DNA of 64,000 nt. Origin: Serilophus lunatus. Lineage: Eukaryota > Chordata > Aves > Passeriformes > Eurylaimidae. The notes under the pieces are model-generated. The model saw nothing but the letters and a program-made list of their open reading frames with translations, did no database searches and had not been told where the DNA came from. The DNA is taken from positions 571,739-635,738 of the forward strand of contig VXBA01003730.1 of NCBI GenBank assembly GCA_013399895.1, given 5' to 3'. Positions 49,671 to 61,900 of this stretch are shown piece after piece. How positions within the stretch are numbered: position 1 is the first letter of the stretch; each line of letters starts with the position of its first letter. A program made the position numbers and the translations under genes.

Positions 49671-50601
49671 TTCATAATTAAAGTGACATTAATTTGATTC
49701 TGCCCAGAGCTTCTCCAAAAAGCATCTGTTTTTACACTTGAGCCAACTAAAAGAGTATCCAGTCTGTCTTCATTCTTGGCCAATCTACATCCTTTGTTTC
49801 TTCTGTCTTTCAGGTAAAAATACTCACCTCTCTTCAGCATCCTCTCTTTTAGAGAAAAGATATTCCCTGCCTGTCTTCTCTGCTTGAGGAAAATTTCAAA
49901 ATTAGCGTTCTTCCAGGTCTTCAGTTTGCTATTCATTAGAACACACTCATGGATTAAGTGTTTGAACCCTTCACAAACACTGGACATGTATCACAGGCTA
50001 CACATGGGCAGGTCTGCAGTGATGAAGTGCATCTTCTTCATGAAGCTCTGAAGGTTATTGTGAGAAAGGCAGATGAAGACAGAAGTTTGCTCTTCAGCTT
50101 TTCTAACTTCAGCTGCATTTATAAACAATTCTGCTCAGAGATGATTGGATGGAGAAATCTGTCCTCCTTCTACTGCTCCAGCTAGAGCTCTAGCCCATCA
50201 TGCAGATGATGGATGATACCTGGACTGTATATACTAGATTTAAAAATAATGCTATTGCTGAGACATACAGTAAATTTCACACGGGATTCAAGAGAGTTGG
50301 TTCATTAACTAGATTTAGAGAGGGAGAACCAAAATGATTAATCAATGGATGACAAGGAAATCACATTTAGCCCAGGAAACATGTACATATCCTGAAGACA
50401 TATGTTCGCTCACTTAAGTAATTTTACTAAACACTCAAAAAATTTAATTGAACAAGTGAGAGATTCTGCAATAAATTAGGCACAGAATCAGAAATGAAGA
50501 TTAAATCTGGACCTGAGCAAAGGAAATGCATTTAAGTTTCAGTTTTCTTCCCCTGTTAAAGTACTTGGTATCACGAATACTTTTTTTTTCTTTTTTTCCA
50601 G
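49671..50601. other. non-coding interval, nothing recognised
   Basis: Overlapping chance frames on both strands (109 codons on minus, 75 on plus). A long polypyrimidine tract occupies 50,580-50,600. Confidence 0.4.
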
Positions 50602-50666
50602 TACCACCTACAGCATGACAGACTGCTCAGGATACAGAAAAAACAAAGAAAAAAATTCAAGTTTAA
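50602..50666 (+). other. 65-nt exon-like segment with consensus splice sites
   Basis: A very strong acceptor (tttttttttctttttttccag) and a perfect donor (gtttaa|gtaagt) bracket 65 nt. The first frame gives YHLQHDRLLRIQKKQRKKFK, strongly basic. In the phase needed to follow the 49,456 segment it meets a stop within six codons, so the two are either not joined or not both coding. Confidence 0.17.
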
Positions 50667-51210
50667 GTAAGTTTTTATATTTATCTGACTTTGGTTGAAA
50701 GAAGTAGTTTGGAATAGATCCTCAAAAAACACTTCTCACTGAGTGAGAAGATCCTTAGGAAAGGAGTAAGATCATCTGTGGTAGTCAATATGACATTAAA
50801 TAGTCATGTCAAAAATATAATTCTTTCTGAGATTATTCAGCATTAATTGGTAAAATGGCTCTTTACAGTAGTAAACCAAAGGAGATTAAGTTTCTGCTTA
50901 TAGAACTAGAAATATGTAATATTAATCGAAAACACCTTGAACAGTCTGAAAACTGATTATAACTGAAAGATTTTTAAAAGTAGCTGTAAAAATGGAGAAT
51001 CATCTCTGACGTGAGTTTTTTCTAGAAAAAAATTTATAGGGATTGGTAACAAGGTCAATACCAGTCAAAATTTTCATCCATGATTTGGAAGTTCTTCCCA
51101 AAATGCTGCCAATAAAATCCACATGCACGAGACAGACTGTCAGCATGGTGAATTATGAAGATATGGAGCCATCTGAACATATTTGCCTCTTGAAACAAGG
51201 CAGGCAGGAA
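50667..51210. other. non-coding interval, nothing recognised
   Basis: AT-rich unique sequence up to the LTR target site; no signals noted. Confidence 0.4.
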
Positions 51211-51215
51211 CACAT
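51211..51215. repeat. target-site duplication, left copy (CACAT)
   Basis: The five bases cacat immediately precede the LTR start TGT and recur exactly after the LTR end. Confidence 0.75.
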
Positions 51216-51284
51216 TGTCCTAGGTTGAAGTATATTCTATTACCATCTCTGTGAGCTGTTGAAACCAGGTGAAGCAGTGTTCCT

Positions 51285-51415
51285 TGCCTCCTCCCTCTGT
51301 ACTATCTTCTGTTAATGGGACATCAATGCCTTGCCCATGACTCAGAGATAACTCCCTCCTGGACTATCTGCTGTTAATGGGCCCATCAGGCCTTATCACA
51401 GGACTCACCATCCCA
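51285..51415 (+). repeat. diverged internal duplication within the LTR U3
   Basis: Two similar blocks, each starting 'ctgttaatggg' followed by 'catca(a/g)' and a downstream 'gactca', lie about 60 bp apart upstream of the TATA box. Duplicated U3 blocks often carry enhancer sites in retroviral LTRs. Confidence 0.5.
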
Positions 51416-51463
51416 TTGTGAGATGCTTCGCCCAGAGGGAGGAGACAACTATTCCATCCTGGA

Positions 51464-51469
51464 TATAAG
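51464..51469 (+). promoter_or_regulatory. LTR TATA box
   Basis: TATAAG in the context ggatataagctgag, about 250 bp from the LTR start and 275 bp from its end. Confidence 0.6.
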
Positions 51470-51687
51470 CTGAGACTCTGAACACCACAGGAGCGCTTAC
51501 CTACTGGACTCCCAGAGGACAAGAGCTACCATTGGACTTTCTCACCCTTTTCTTTCTACAGGATCACCACTTCAACGGAACTGCTTTGCTTGGACAGCTA
51601 CCACCATAGAGTGTCAGGGTGTATTCTGACTTTGTCAGTGTTCTTGTACTACTGCATTTATTTATTTCTTTTAATTTTCTTTTTTCT

Positions 51688-51693
51688 ATTAAA
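51688..51693 (+). terminator. LTR polyadenylation signal ATTAAA
   Basis: The hexamer attaaa follows a T-rich tract about 50 bp before the LTR end, the usual place at the R/U5 boundary. Confidence 0.5.
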
Positions 51694-51744
51694 TTATAAT
51701 TCTGACTTGCGATCTCCCCACTGGTTTGATTTCAAACTAGTACA

Positions 51745-51749
51745 CACAT
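51745..51749. repeat. target-site duplication, right copy (CACAT)
   Basis: Exact match to 51,211-51,215 directly after the LTR terminal CA. Confidence 0.75.
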
Positions 51750-52709
51750 CAACACCCGGAGAGACTTTTGCTGACAGGGGATCCTGGTTAGAGGCCTGGG
51801 AAGATGACTCTGGATGCTCACTGCTGACCACAGACCCCAGTTCTTGCATGCTCTCTCCTGGGCTGGATGTATGAGGTATCTGTTTTGGTATCTGAGTACA
51901 GTGAGACTAAATGGTGACCATCATGTACAGCTCTAGTGACCTGCATTCACAAGAAGCATCCCTAGGAGCAGCGTAACTCAAGAAAACTAGTTGTGGTAGA
52001 TTGCTTCAGAATGGACTTCTGGATGTCTAATATCTACTGAGCACACATGCTCCTGCTATTCCTTCATTAGGGCACCACTAGGATTTCCTTCCTTTTACTG
52101 GCTATGTATCTAGAGGTAACATGTGCAGCCTTAAGACCTTTAAGACTCTTCCTGCCTTTATGAAATTAGTCAGGGGTTAACAGGGAGGGGGAAGGAGGGG
52201 ACCAGGCAGACACATAAATCCACTTTCAGTATACCCACATAAGCCTTGTTTTCTTAAGAAACCACAAATAGAAAGAAGATCAACAGGATAATTCAAGAAT
52301 CAGGAAACAGGGCTCACAGTAGGAGATTTAAGTAGCTTGGTCAATTTAGTGTGAGATGGAGATGTACTAACTGCAGTTATACACATGCTAGGAAAACTCA
52401 TAGAAGTGGATGGATTCATCAGTTTAGCAGGGAAAGCCACAACCCAGTCAGTTGGAATTTACATGAGACACATGCAAAACAGAAAGAAGGTACTTCATCT
52501 GTTTATTTATTTAGACAGTTGCAAGTAAAAACTTTTGGAAGAGCTTATCCAAGGGGAAGTGGAGAGAGATCCCTGCATGTCTTTAAAATGACTCCAGATG
52601 CCATGAAAATACATTTTAATGGACTCCACATTATTGGTTATATGCAGGGCAGTAGCAGGTGACACTGTCCCACCTGCTTCTGGTAGTTTTTGTGACATCT
52701 GTTTGCCTT
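51750..52709. other. non-coding interval, nothing recognised
   Basis: No retroviral primer-binding site or gag-like frame follows the LTR, in keeping with a solo LTR. Otherwise unique-looking sequence. Confidence 0.4.
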
Positions 52710-52772
52710 AGGGCCACATTCTGACTCACACAGAGTGCAACTCCACAGGGGACTCCCATTGACTCTTAGAGG
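52710..52772. repeat. possible ancient MITE-like fragment
   Basis: The sequence 'gggccacattctgactcaca' and then 'actccacaggggactcccattgactct' resembles, from memory, an old amniote palindromic repeat with a 'gggccagattctgatctcag' arm and an 'agtaactccattgacttca' core. Diverged single copy. Confidence 0.33.
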
Positions 52773-55700
52773 TCTCCCTGTTGTGGATTGGGAAAGGGTG
52801 GTGCCAAGTCTTTTGAAAAAAACAGATGGGACAACCTCTACAATGCCTCTCTGAACATGGTAGTTCAACAGGTGAGTTGGATCTTCTATGGACCCAAAGG
52901 CACTCAGCACCCTCTAAGATATGGTCTTTGATCCCTTGGCTAAGTCTTCCTATCTTTTCCCCTTCATCCTCAAAACAACTTGATCAGTGAAGCAATACCC
53001 TGAGGATGGAGGACAGCTGGAAAACATCCCCATTCCCATACATGAAGCTCTGCTAATGCTCAGTACTGCTCCTGTCAATACCGTCAGCTCTTTTTCTGTT
53101 GTTTCAGTGGGAGGAAGATCAAGTCTACACCATTTACCCAGGGTAATGTTGCAGAAACACCACTCTGCTAAAGAATGGCTTTGATTTGTCGCAGAAAAGG
53201 CCTCACAAACTGACAGGTTTTGTCTGATTTTCTCTGGGCAGTGGGGGAAGGAACATATTTTCTCCTCCAAAAGCATTCAGCAAATTTGTACTGCGGTCAG
53301 CTAATTTTATTACTTCTCATAAATGTCTGTTCCTGTAATGCTCTCAAGGTATTTTCATAATTCTACCTTGGGAATTACAAATCAACTTTCTCTTTGATAA
53401 AGTAACCTGCAGTATTTTATTTTATTTTTTATGTTATGACCAGCTGAAAATGTATGACATCCCATAAAATGTCTGGGTTAGGCCTTTGAATATTGCTTCT
53501 TTTAAGAAGCCTTTTAGCATTGAAGCAGAGAAATACAATCCTAGGATTGGAGTCTATTAGGCAAAAAGAGGAAAGGAAATCCTTAAAGCCCATGTCTAGA
53601 GTGTCTTTAAAGTTGCTTTTCTGTATTCCAAAGGGATCTAACTTCCATTTAATTAAATTCTTGTTTAAGAAAAAGGAACCTGGATTATTTTATTTATTTA
53701 TATATTTTTGCAGAAGTTTATGATGAAGTGTATTAGGGAGGGGAGAGGGGTGAGGAGAGAGGTGCTCCCCAAAGACAATGCATATTTAAGCAATGAAGTA
53801 TTTTACTAGAGAGCCTAAAAATTGGCTTCATGGCCTCAGAGGCAGAGCCACAGCATCTCTCACATAGCAACAACTGCATGCAGAGGAAAGAGACCTCTAC
53901 ACTTAAACAAGCCAGGCCACATTTTCATTTAATCACCTCTGAAATCACACGCTGGGGAGTACTGCTGAGGTATTCGGCCAGTTTTCTGTCATGTAATTTT
54001 TATGAGAATTTTACAAGGCTAATTTTGATTGTTTTGATCAATTTATATCAAAATCTGACTTAAGGCAGTACCACATCTGTTTGTAAACAGGAGAGGCTAC
54101 GGTACAAAGATAGCCAGCAATTCCTTTACTACATTTAGTGATATAAATGACACTCAGAGGATTTTATATTTTAAAATCAACAAGCAAGCCATTTTCCCCA
54201 GCAGTCACTCTGGCCTAGGACCTACACAGTATCTCTGTGCTTAGAGAAATAGTAGACCTATGTCACAGATGAGCATTTCTCAGCATATCCTTCCACTCTC
54301 TCTGCTTTAGGGAATTGCTGAACCAGGGGTTACACCTCAATCATAACTTTAACGAGCCACTGGTGAGCTTATCTTTTATACACGTGGCAAAACTTTCTGT
54401 GTATCCACTAGAAAGAGAGCAATTAACAAAAAGTAGTTCACCAGGTCCCTCCTTTCCTGACACAACTATCCCAAAGCAGCAATGGTCTGCGCCTGCATGT
54501 TCTCCCCTTTTGCTGAGGCTTGCATAAACAGCATAAGAGGTAAAACTACTTCAAATTTCCTTAAAAGATTATTCTCTTCTCTTTAGAACTCAAGATGTTC
54601 CATGACATCAGATCTAGAAATTGCTCCCTGTCACCTACATTTAACGGGACCGTGGTCAGCTTGTTTCTAACTATACAGTCCCAGAATTTTAGCCAAGTCC
54701 AAGGAAGCTTCATCATCCATGACCCCTTGCCCAACCCTTATGAATGTACCATAGACATAGTTTATCAAATAGAAGTACCTCAATTGTAGCATTTCTTGTG
54801 CAGGACCCACATTATTTAAAGGGTGACAGCTCCAGGAGAATAATTAAGTTTAAAAATGGCATAGATCCAACCAAGCCTCCTTGGTTTAGCGTCACTAAAA
54901 CGCACCAGCTCTGGAATGCAAAACGGAATAATGTCTCTGGCATTGCACCTGGCTGTGATGGGTCTGCACGCTTACTGCATGAGCAAAGGGCAGTGGACAT
55001 TAGTACATGTCCAGAGTGAATGTCAAAGCCAGCCCTCGAGGTTTATGGAAAAACACCCTAGCCAGTCACTCCTCTTGGAAATTATTGTCAACAACAGAAG
55101 TTAAATCACTCAAACCTATACAAAATCCCCCATCTGATCCTTGGAAACAAATGTGCAGAAAGACTTTGAGATCACACAAACCTGCTGGATCAGTGCATGA
55201 CACGTGTCCAACAATACACATCATGCCAAGCACAACATCTACGTTCCAGTAGAATCAATGAGATCCTTGACCATTCAGAGTTGGGAACAGCAGGAAGAGC
55301 TCTGCTAAATCAAGTCCTCATTGATTACAGGAAAAATCAGACAACACTAAAGACAGGCAAAGAGCAAGGTTTGGGGTATAAGTAGAGAAAACAGGACTGA
55401 CCTGTTCTTTCTGTAGCAAATGAGACAATCTCTTCTTTAGCATCAGAGAAATCCTTAATATTGCAAACACATCTTCATTAATTGCTCTCTTCACAGTAAA
55501 ACTCATAACTTACAGATTACATCCAAGATCCTGCTCAGACACTTTTGTCAAATGCTTATTTAGTGACCCTAGTTGCATTTTTTCTGTTTCCTGCACTAGT
55601 CACCTGCAAAGTTAATTAAAAATAGCTAAAATACTATCATCAAACTGCAGACATGATACACAGGAGTGGCTTCCTCACTCACTTGGGGATAGCTGCATTG

Positions 55701-55916
55701 ACCATATTAGAAAAGGGAAAAAATGCCCATTTGTTAAATAGTAAGAATGAAGACACTCTGCCATCAAGCAGATCTTTGAAGGATAATTGAGAAGTTTCTG
55801 AAAGCCAAAAGAATTTTGCCACATTCCAAGAATTTCCTTTGCACAGAACAGAAATCTAAAAAACGCACAATTATTACCTCAAAGACAAACTAGATAGAAT
55901 CTATGTGGGATAAAGG
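52773..55916. other. non-coding interval, nothing recognised
   Basis: Scattered short frames; an AT-rich patch near 53,680-53,710. No repeat or exon was supported. Confidence 0.4.
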
Positions 55917-55940
55917 CTAACTCCATGCTCATGGAGTTAG
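55917..55940. repeat. perfect 11-bp palindrome
   Basis: Arms ctaactccatg and catggagttag are exact reverse complements separated by only two bases (ct). The central 'ccatgctcatgg' makes it a tight hairpin or a dimeric protein-binding site candidate. Confidence 0.6.
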
Positions 55941-58900
55941 GCTATTAATTTGGAACAGAAAGCCATGGAAGAGCTGGGAGCTATAAACTGCCACAGGCAA
56001 TTTCTCACCCTAGATGGCCCTCAAGGCCATCAAGACTTGCTTCACATCACCTAATATAGGACTATGTTAGAAAGCCAGTCTCTCTCCAGTGGAGAAGAGA
56101 GGCTCCTCTGAAGGCAACACAGAGCACCTACAGTCATCCAGAAATGTGCATTTTTCTCCTCTGTCTATGAAATAGCCTATGCCTCCTCCTTAAGCCCTTA
56201 GACTAAAAGGAGAACTTGGGATACATGTACATTGGTATTTGAGAAAAGGCAGAGGAATGCTTTCAACACCCTTGTTTGGAGGCTTCCTATCACTGGATGC
56301 AGACACATGCCTGTGCATGCCAGGCAGGTTAACAGAGCAGTTAACAGGACATCAGATACTCAGCACCAAGATGTGCACAGGGAGACTTCGGGGCAGATGA
56401 GCTGAGAAGCCAACATGCTCTCCCCATTGCTCTCAAGCTTGCTTTTTAAGAGTGAGGTAGACATATCCTATAAATCTAAGTTAACCCTATAAGCCTGAGG
56501 AGCCAGAGTCTCAGATTCAGCTCAGGACTAAGACGAGCTTTGCAGCATTAGCTCATTCTAAACAATCAAACTTGTTTCTTGAAACATTTAGGTAGATTTA
56601 TGAGTCTCTGGTGGGTGGGAACCTGAAATAGATACTGTGCTCCTCTCTTCAGTGGAAGAATGATTTATGCTGCCAGGCAGCTCTTCGGCACCAAGCCAGA
56701 ACAGATCTATCAGATGTGATTAACAAATGTTGTAAAACTGAGTAAACCAACTGCAAAGTGAGCATTGGTTCTCCGAGCACGTGGGCCCCGATGGGGAGCA
56801 ACAGGTGCATAACATAATTACAAGCAAGAGAAAAACAAGAGGTATGTACACAGACAAACCTCTCGAAGTTGCATTCTCATAAATCACTTGACAACTACAA
56901 TATCAACCAGGAAATAGAGATAAAAATGAAAAAGAAATTAAAAAGAAAGAGGGAGATACATGCATGGAAAAAAATGTTATAGCAGATCGAACAACAGAAT
57001 TGGAAGCAGTCGTGTTAATCCCTCATGGACTATCTTACCATAATGATTATTTATTCCTTACAAATGGGAATTCTAATCTGCTGATTTTGTGGTTGCATTT
57101 TTGTGGCTTAACATTCCACATGTCACAAGAAACATCGGCCTCTCCACCCTTCCTAAATCCTCCCCTGGTTAAATTGATCACATGTGTGGCACACAAACCA
57201 AATGGCCACATGCAAACATCTCATCTCCAATGGGCTGAATCCTGTTTATCCTTAAAAAAAAGGGAGTCTAGTCATCCTATCTTCACTTCTGCAACGTGAC
57301 TTTTTTCTTAGAATGTCAGTGGAATCATTCTGTCCACCAAAAAAAAATACACAATAAAAACGCAAAGAAAACATCATAATATTATCCTGGATCCCAGCAG
57401 CTATTTACTAAACATTCCTTTATCTAACCAGATAAAAAAAACCCCAAAAACCACTCCCTCTTCAAAACACACATGTAAGAGATTTGGATGTGATTTGAGT
57501 TGGAGTGGTGCTGGTTTGTAGCCAGGACAAAACCCTCAACCCCAACCTCCTTCAATGAATTCGGAATTTGCCTGTCTATAATTAGACAACTGGTTTATTT
57601 GACTCCAGAATGATGAGAACCAGAGGATCAGCACCATTCACAACCTTTCTAGCAACTCATGATACCAAGCTACAAGTGCCAACAACCTCACCAAGTCCTA
57701 CAACACCACACATTACTCCATGGCAATTTTTCCTACAAGCAGTAGCCACGCTTGCTATCAGCATCAGCTGGAGGAGGCTCAGTGCCATGAGAGGAATCTT
57801 TTAGATAACTTATCTCTCTGTAGAGCTTGGCTGGATGGGGAAGGCTTGCATACAATTTGTGCTTGAAGAAGCAGCGCAAAGCTGAGTTAGATTTTCTGCT
57901 GCTGGAGATGTGACTTGCCCTTCTGGGATGAGTAGCACAATGCCTGGCTCTGGTTTCTCACACCCTCTAAAGTGTGAAAGGGAAATATCTCTATTGCTCT
58001 CAGGTTTGGCAAGGCAGCATAATAAAAACCATTGCAATAGAAAGCAGTCTCCCAAGAATCACAGAAGATCCACAAACCAACTTCCCCACACACGCTGCTT
58101 GCACTTCTGGTCTTTACCACAGTTTGGTGGTTTTTCCTAAGCTTTGAGCCTTTGTGGCTGCACAAAGCTTGCAGCCACATAAAAGCTACAGCTCTCTCCT
58201 TCCCTGTGTCTCAGGAAAAAAACCCCACCTCCTTGGCATACAGGCTGTGTGAGCAGCACTGCACAGAACCCAGCCAAGCCTCAAGCACCTAGCTCCCTGG
58301 AACAGCACATGGCATCTTGTGGACCTGCATTCCCCTAAACAAAAAGCTGCTAAACTGATGGAGAGGTCTGACAAAATCGAGACCAGATGCATCCTCCACC
58401 CAAGTCGGCTAGGACAAGCTGATGGCATTACTATCCCATGAAATCTTACAGCTGGATGCTCCATCAGCATGTGATACTAAAGTACATCTGATGATCAAGA
58501 AGGTGTGCCAAATAGCTAAATTGTAGCCTTCCTCTAACATACCAAATAACAAGGCAAACTCAAACTAAACTAAAAGACAAACAGTGGATTAAGTAATATA
58601 ACAACTGTCATATGTATTAAATTTGATATTTTACTACACCAGGATGTTAGTAATGAAAACAATCCTTTTACTACTCAACCTCATAAACCTGCAAAAGAAA
58701 GTGTGTTCATCAGATCTCTCTGTCCTACCACCCAAGGGATGGTTTGTAGCAGGAGGCCACATGAAAATCAGAGTAGAAATAAAAAAAGTTCAGAGTAGGT
58801 TAAAATACTCCCAAATTAGCTGTCTGCATTCGGTTATATCAATGAGAGCATTTCCAGTCCAGCTGGTACTCAGCTGCTATAGGAGGTAGAGAAAGATGGT

Positions 58901-61900
58901 GAACTAGAATAATAGCAATTTATTGATTAAAAGATCCACTTCATTAGAACATTTTGCTATTAAATTTCAGATTGCTTTTCTCTTGCAAACCTAACTAGCT
59001 ATTAATTTTCATAATGCACATTGAATCTGCATAATTAAATAATTGTTTTAGGCAATATTTTTCTTCTGGGAAATGCTGTATCAGCTCCAAAACATTCTGC
59101 AGATGATGTTATTTTGACAAAATTACTGAAAGGGAAAATTCAGTTTCAATCAATTGGACATTGTAATCTCATTGTTAGAATTTTCATAATTTTTTTATTT
59201 CTAATAATTTCTTTCTAATTGCTTCTTTCTAATAGCATTCATTTACTTTTTGAATAGCACTCATTTTTGACTGATATGTTACTTTGAAATATTAGTATCA
59301 ATGTTAAAATGATTCCACATATACTGTTGCAGGATGGTTAATCTGCTCTCTTCAATGCTTGGCAGTGTTTGGTCATCCCCAAGAGGGAAACAAAGCCAGG
59401 TTTCCACTGAGGTTCACTTTTGAGCAGGCTGGAATTTCTGTTCTAAAACCTTTTAAACATCACTTCTTTGATTCAACTTAGAGTACAAACACATTTCTTT
59501 CCCTGGAAGAGAAATCCCGCTTTTCAACATCCCATGTATGTGGTGATGATAACAGCATTCATTTCCACTGATTTTCAACCACTGTTTTGGAAGGAATTTT
59601 AAAAAAACCTATGAGGGAAGTTCTCCTCTGGTGCCACAGCCATAGAGATTCCTCCAGAATACACATCAAAGTAATGGACATCTGCAGTTTTATGTCCTTT
59701 AATACAGCTGATACAAAGGTATGGCACATCTCCTGTACTGGGAAGTTTATATATAACATAAGGAGACTTTCAGTTATTGCTGTTAATCTGCTACACCACT
59801 GTGACTCCTTGAACATCAACATAAGAGTTTGGATTACACTATAAATGCGTGTTCCTATCCTAAAGTCAAGGCAGAAATCCTTCTGACAAGAGTAACAGCC
59901 TAGGGGTTTGCCCAAGACACAAGAACCTTTCCTACATCTCCTGTTAACTAAACCATCTCTCCATGGAGAAGCTTCTCCTTTAGGTTATGCTTCTGCAGTT
60001 GGGCACAGGGATACCAGCATCAGGCACATGGGAACTGTGTGTATTATTCACCTTATTCACAATGACTTTTTGCTTCATTAGATGCTTATTAGATGTTTCC
60101 AAGTGAGATTTCCCCAGGTTCCACAATCATTGAAGAAGAGCTCAATCACAGGCAGCCCTGCCACACAAGTCCAGCTACAGGCAGTGAGGAACAACCACAC
60201 AAACAAGGCTTTGCCTCTTGATGAAGCAGTTTCCCTTCATGTCCTACTGACAGTCACCCAAGTCATGAAGCCTCTTCACCTTTGAGGCCAAGGGAAGCAC
60301 AGTGGCTACCTCAAAGCTAGGGACAGTATAGAGTAAATGAAGATGGGCAGCATTTACTCACTCTTAATTCAGACAAGGATGAAACTATGCAACTACCCAA
60401 GATGAAAAACCAAGCAACAGAGAGCTTAGCAACTTCTTTATTTGCTGACTAGCTCTTCTACCATTTTATGTGATAGAGCTGCCTTATGAATGCAAAGAAA
60501 GGGTCTGTGAGTGAATCTGAAAGCTGCTACCCTGTCAGCAGACAAGTAAGCTCCAGAGGAGCTCCAAGGTAACTTTCTATGGTAATATTGCCTTCATACT
60601 GCCAATGCATCCATTGCAGTTATTATGCTTTGATATGTCACCTGCTTTATTATCTTTATATTGCTTCTCTTTTCAATAATTCATATCACTGGTGGGAAAG
60701 AAATATCCCCTGAACAACCAACCCACTGCAAAAACCCACTGCTTGATTATGCAGCAGGAAAATACCTGTAGTGCATACGGCAAAAGTAAGGACCCATTTA
60801 CAAATTACCCCTCTGAGGGGTAGAAGGGTGATAAAATTTATTATCAGCCATAGCATCACAGGAAAAAATTCAGTACAATGCCTGTGTTTTAAAATGGGAA
60901 CTGTGGAAGGGGAACTGGTCTAGAATCAGTACACAGCAAATTATAAGGCTGGGTTACAAATGAAGACTAGATATTTGTAGAGGGTAATTTAATACAGCTA
61001 CAGTCAGCTATTTGCCAGAGACCTAAAGCTCAATAAACAAGCCTATCTGGTTTGTTGTTATTTTCTTTCCTTTTTTTTTTAGCCCAGATGTTTTTGTTCA
61101 CTTGCTCTCCCTCCAGCAATCAGGCAAGAAAACACTTTGAAAAAACCGAGTGAAAATCCCACCTAAAATTATAAAAAAAAAAAGTTCAGGGAGTTCACTG
61201 AGTTCATGGGAAAGAGGTAAAACATGTAGAGGCACTATGGAGATTTGCAGAAGTGAACTGGGCATCACCCTAAAAAATTAGGTCCAGGCAGCTCCCATTG
61301 CAGGACCTTTTGTCCAAGTGGGGAGCAGATGTTGGGAGGAACACAACTTAGTGTGATGTAGCAATGAGGGAGAAGCTGCAGAAAAGAAAATAAGTCTACA
61401 GAAAACAAACAACAAGGCTATGAGGAAAAAACCACAAACAACTAAACCCAGAAACTCAACCTTTAATATGTAGCTAGCCCAAAAATGAATTTTCTAAGCA
61501 TTTATTAAACAAACGATTATTATTAATTTTTTAGTTCCAGGCACATGTGTTACAGAGTAGGCCATGTTTTAGGAAAAGATTTTAAAGATGTTCCCTTTTC
61601 CCCCATGAATCTTAACCCAGGTTTCTGTTTTAATGAGTTAGTGAACTTTTCATTTTTAGAAATATACCAGAGCAAGATAAGATGTCTGCTCATTGTCTCA
61701 CATTCCCATAATGGGTTGACTTCTTAAAGAAAATCACACACAAACAACACCTGTTAGAAAGAAAATAAAATCAATCACAGCAAAAAATGTTCATGAGGTC
61801 AGAGAAAAGTTCTTTAAAGCTCTTATTTTCCAAGATTCCCAAGCACTTATCTTTGTATATTAGACTATAAGAAGCTGGAGTCACTCATTGCACGCTCCAT

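Larger units (their letters stand above)
51216..51744 (+). mobile_element. solo LTR of an endogenous retrovirus (ERVL-like by 5-bp TSD)
   Basis: The 529-bp element begins TGTCCTAGGTTGAAGT and ends ATTTCAAACTAGTACA; these ends are imperfect inverted repeats (13 of 16). A perfect 5-bp duplication (CACAT) flanks it. Inside are a TATA box (TATAAG, 51,464-51,469) and an ATTAAA polyadenylation signal at 51,688-51,693, placed as expected for a U3-R-U5 structure. No second LTR or viral gene is present, so it is a recombination-derived solo LTR. The 5-bp duplication favours an ERVL-like group; the family name needs a library search. Confidence 0.85.
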
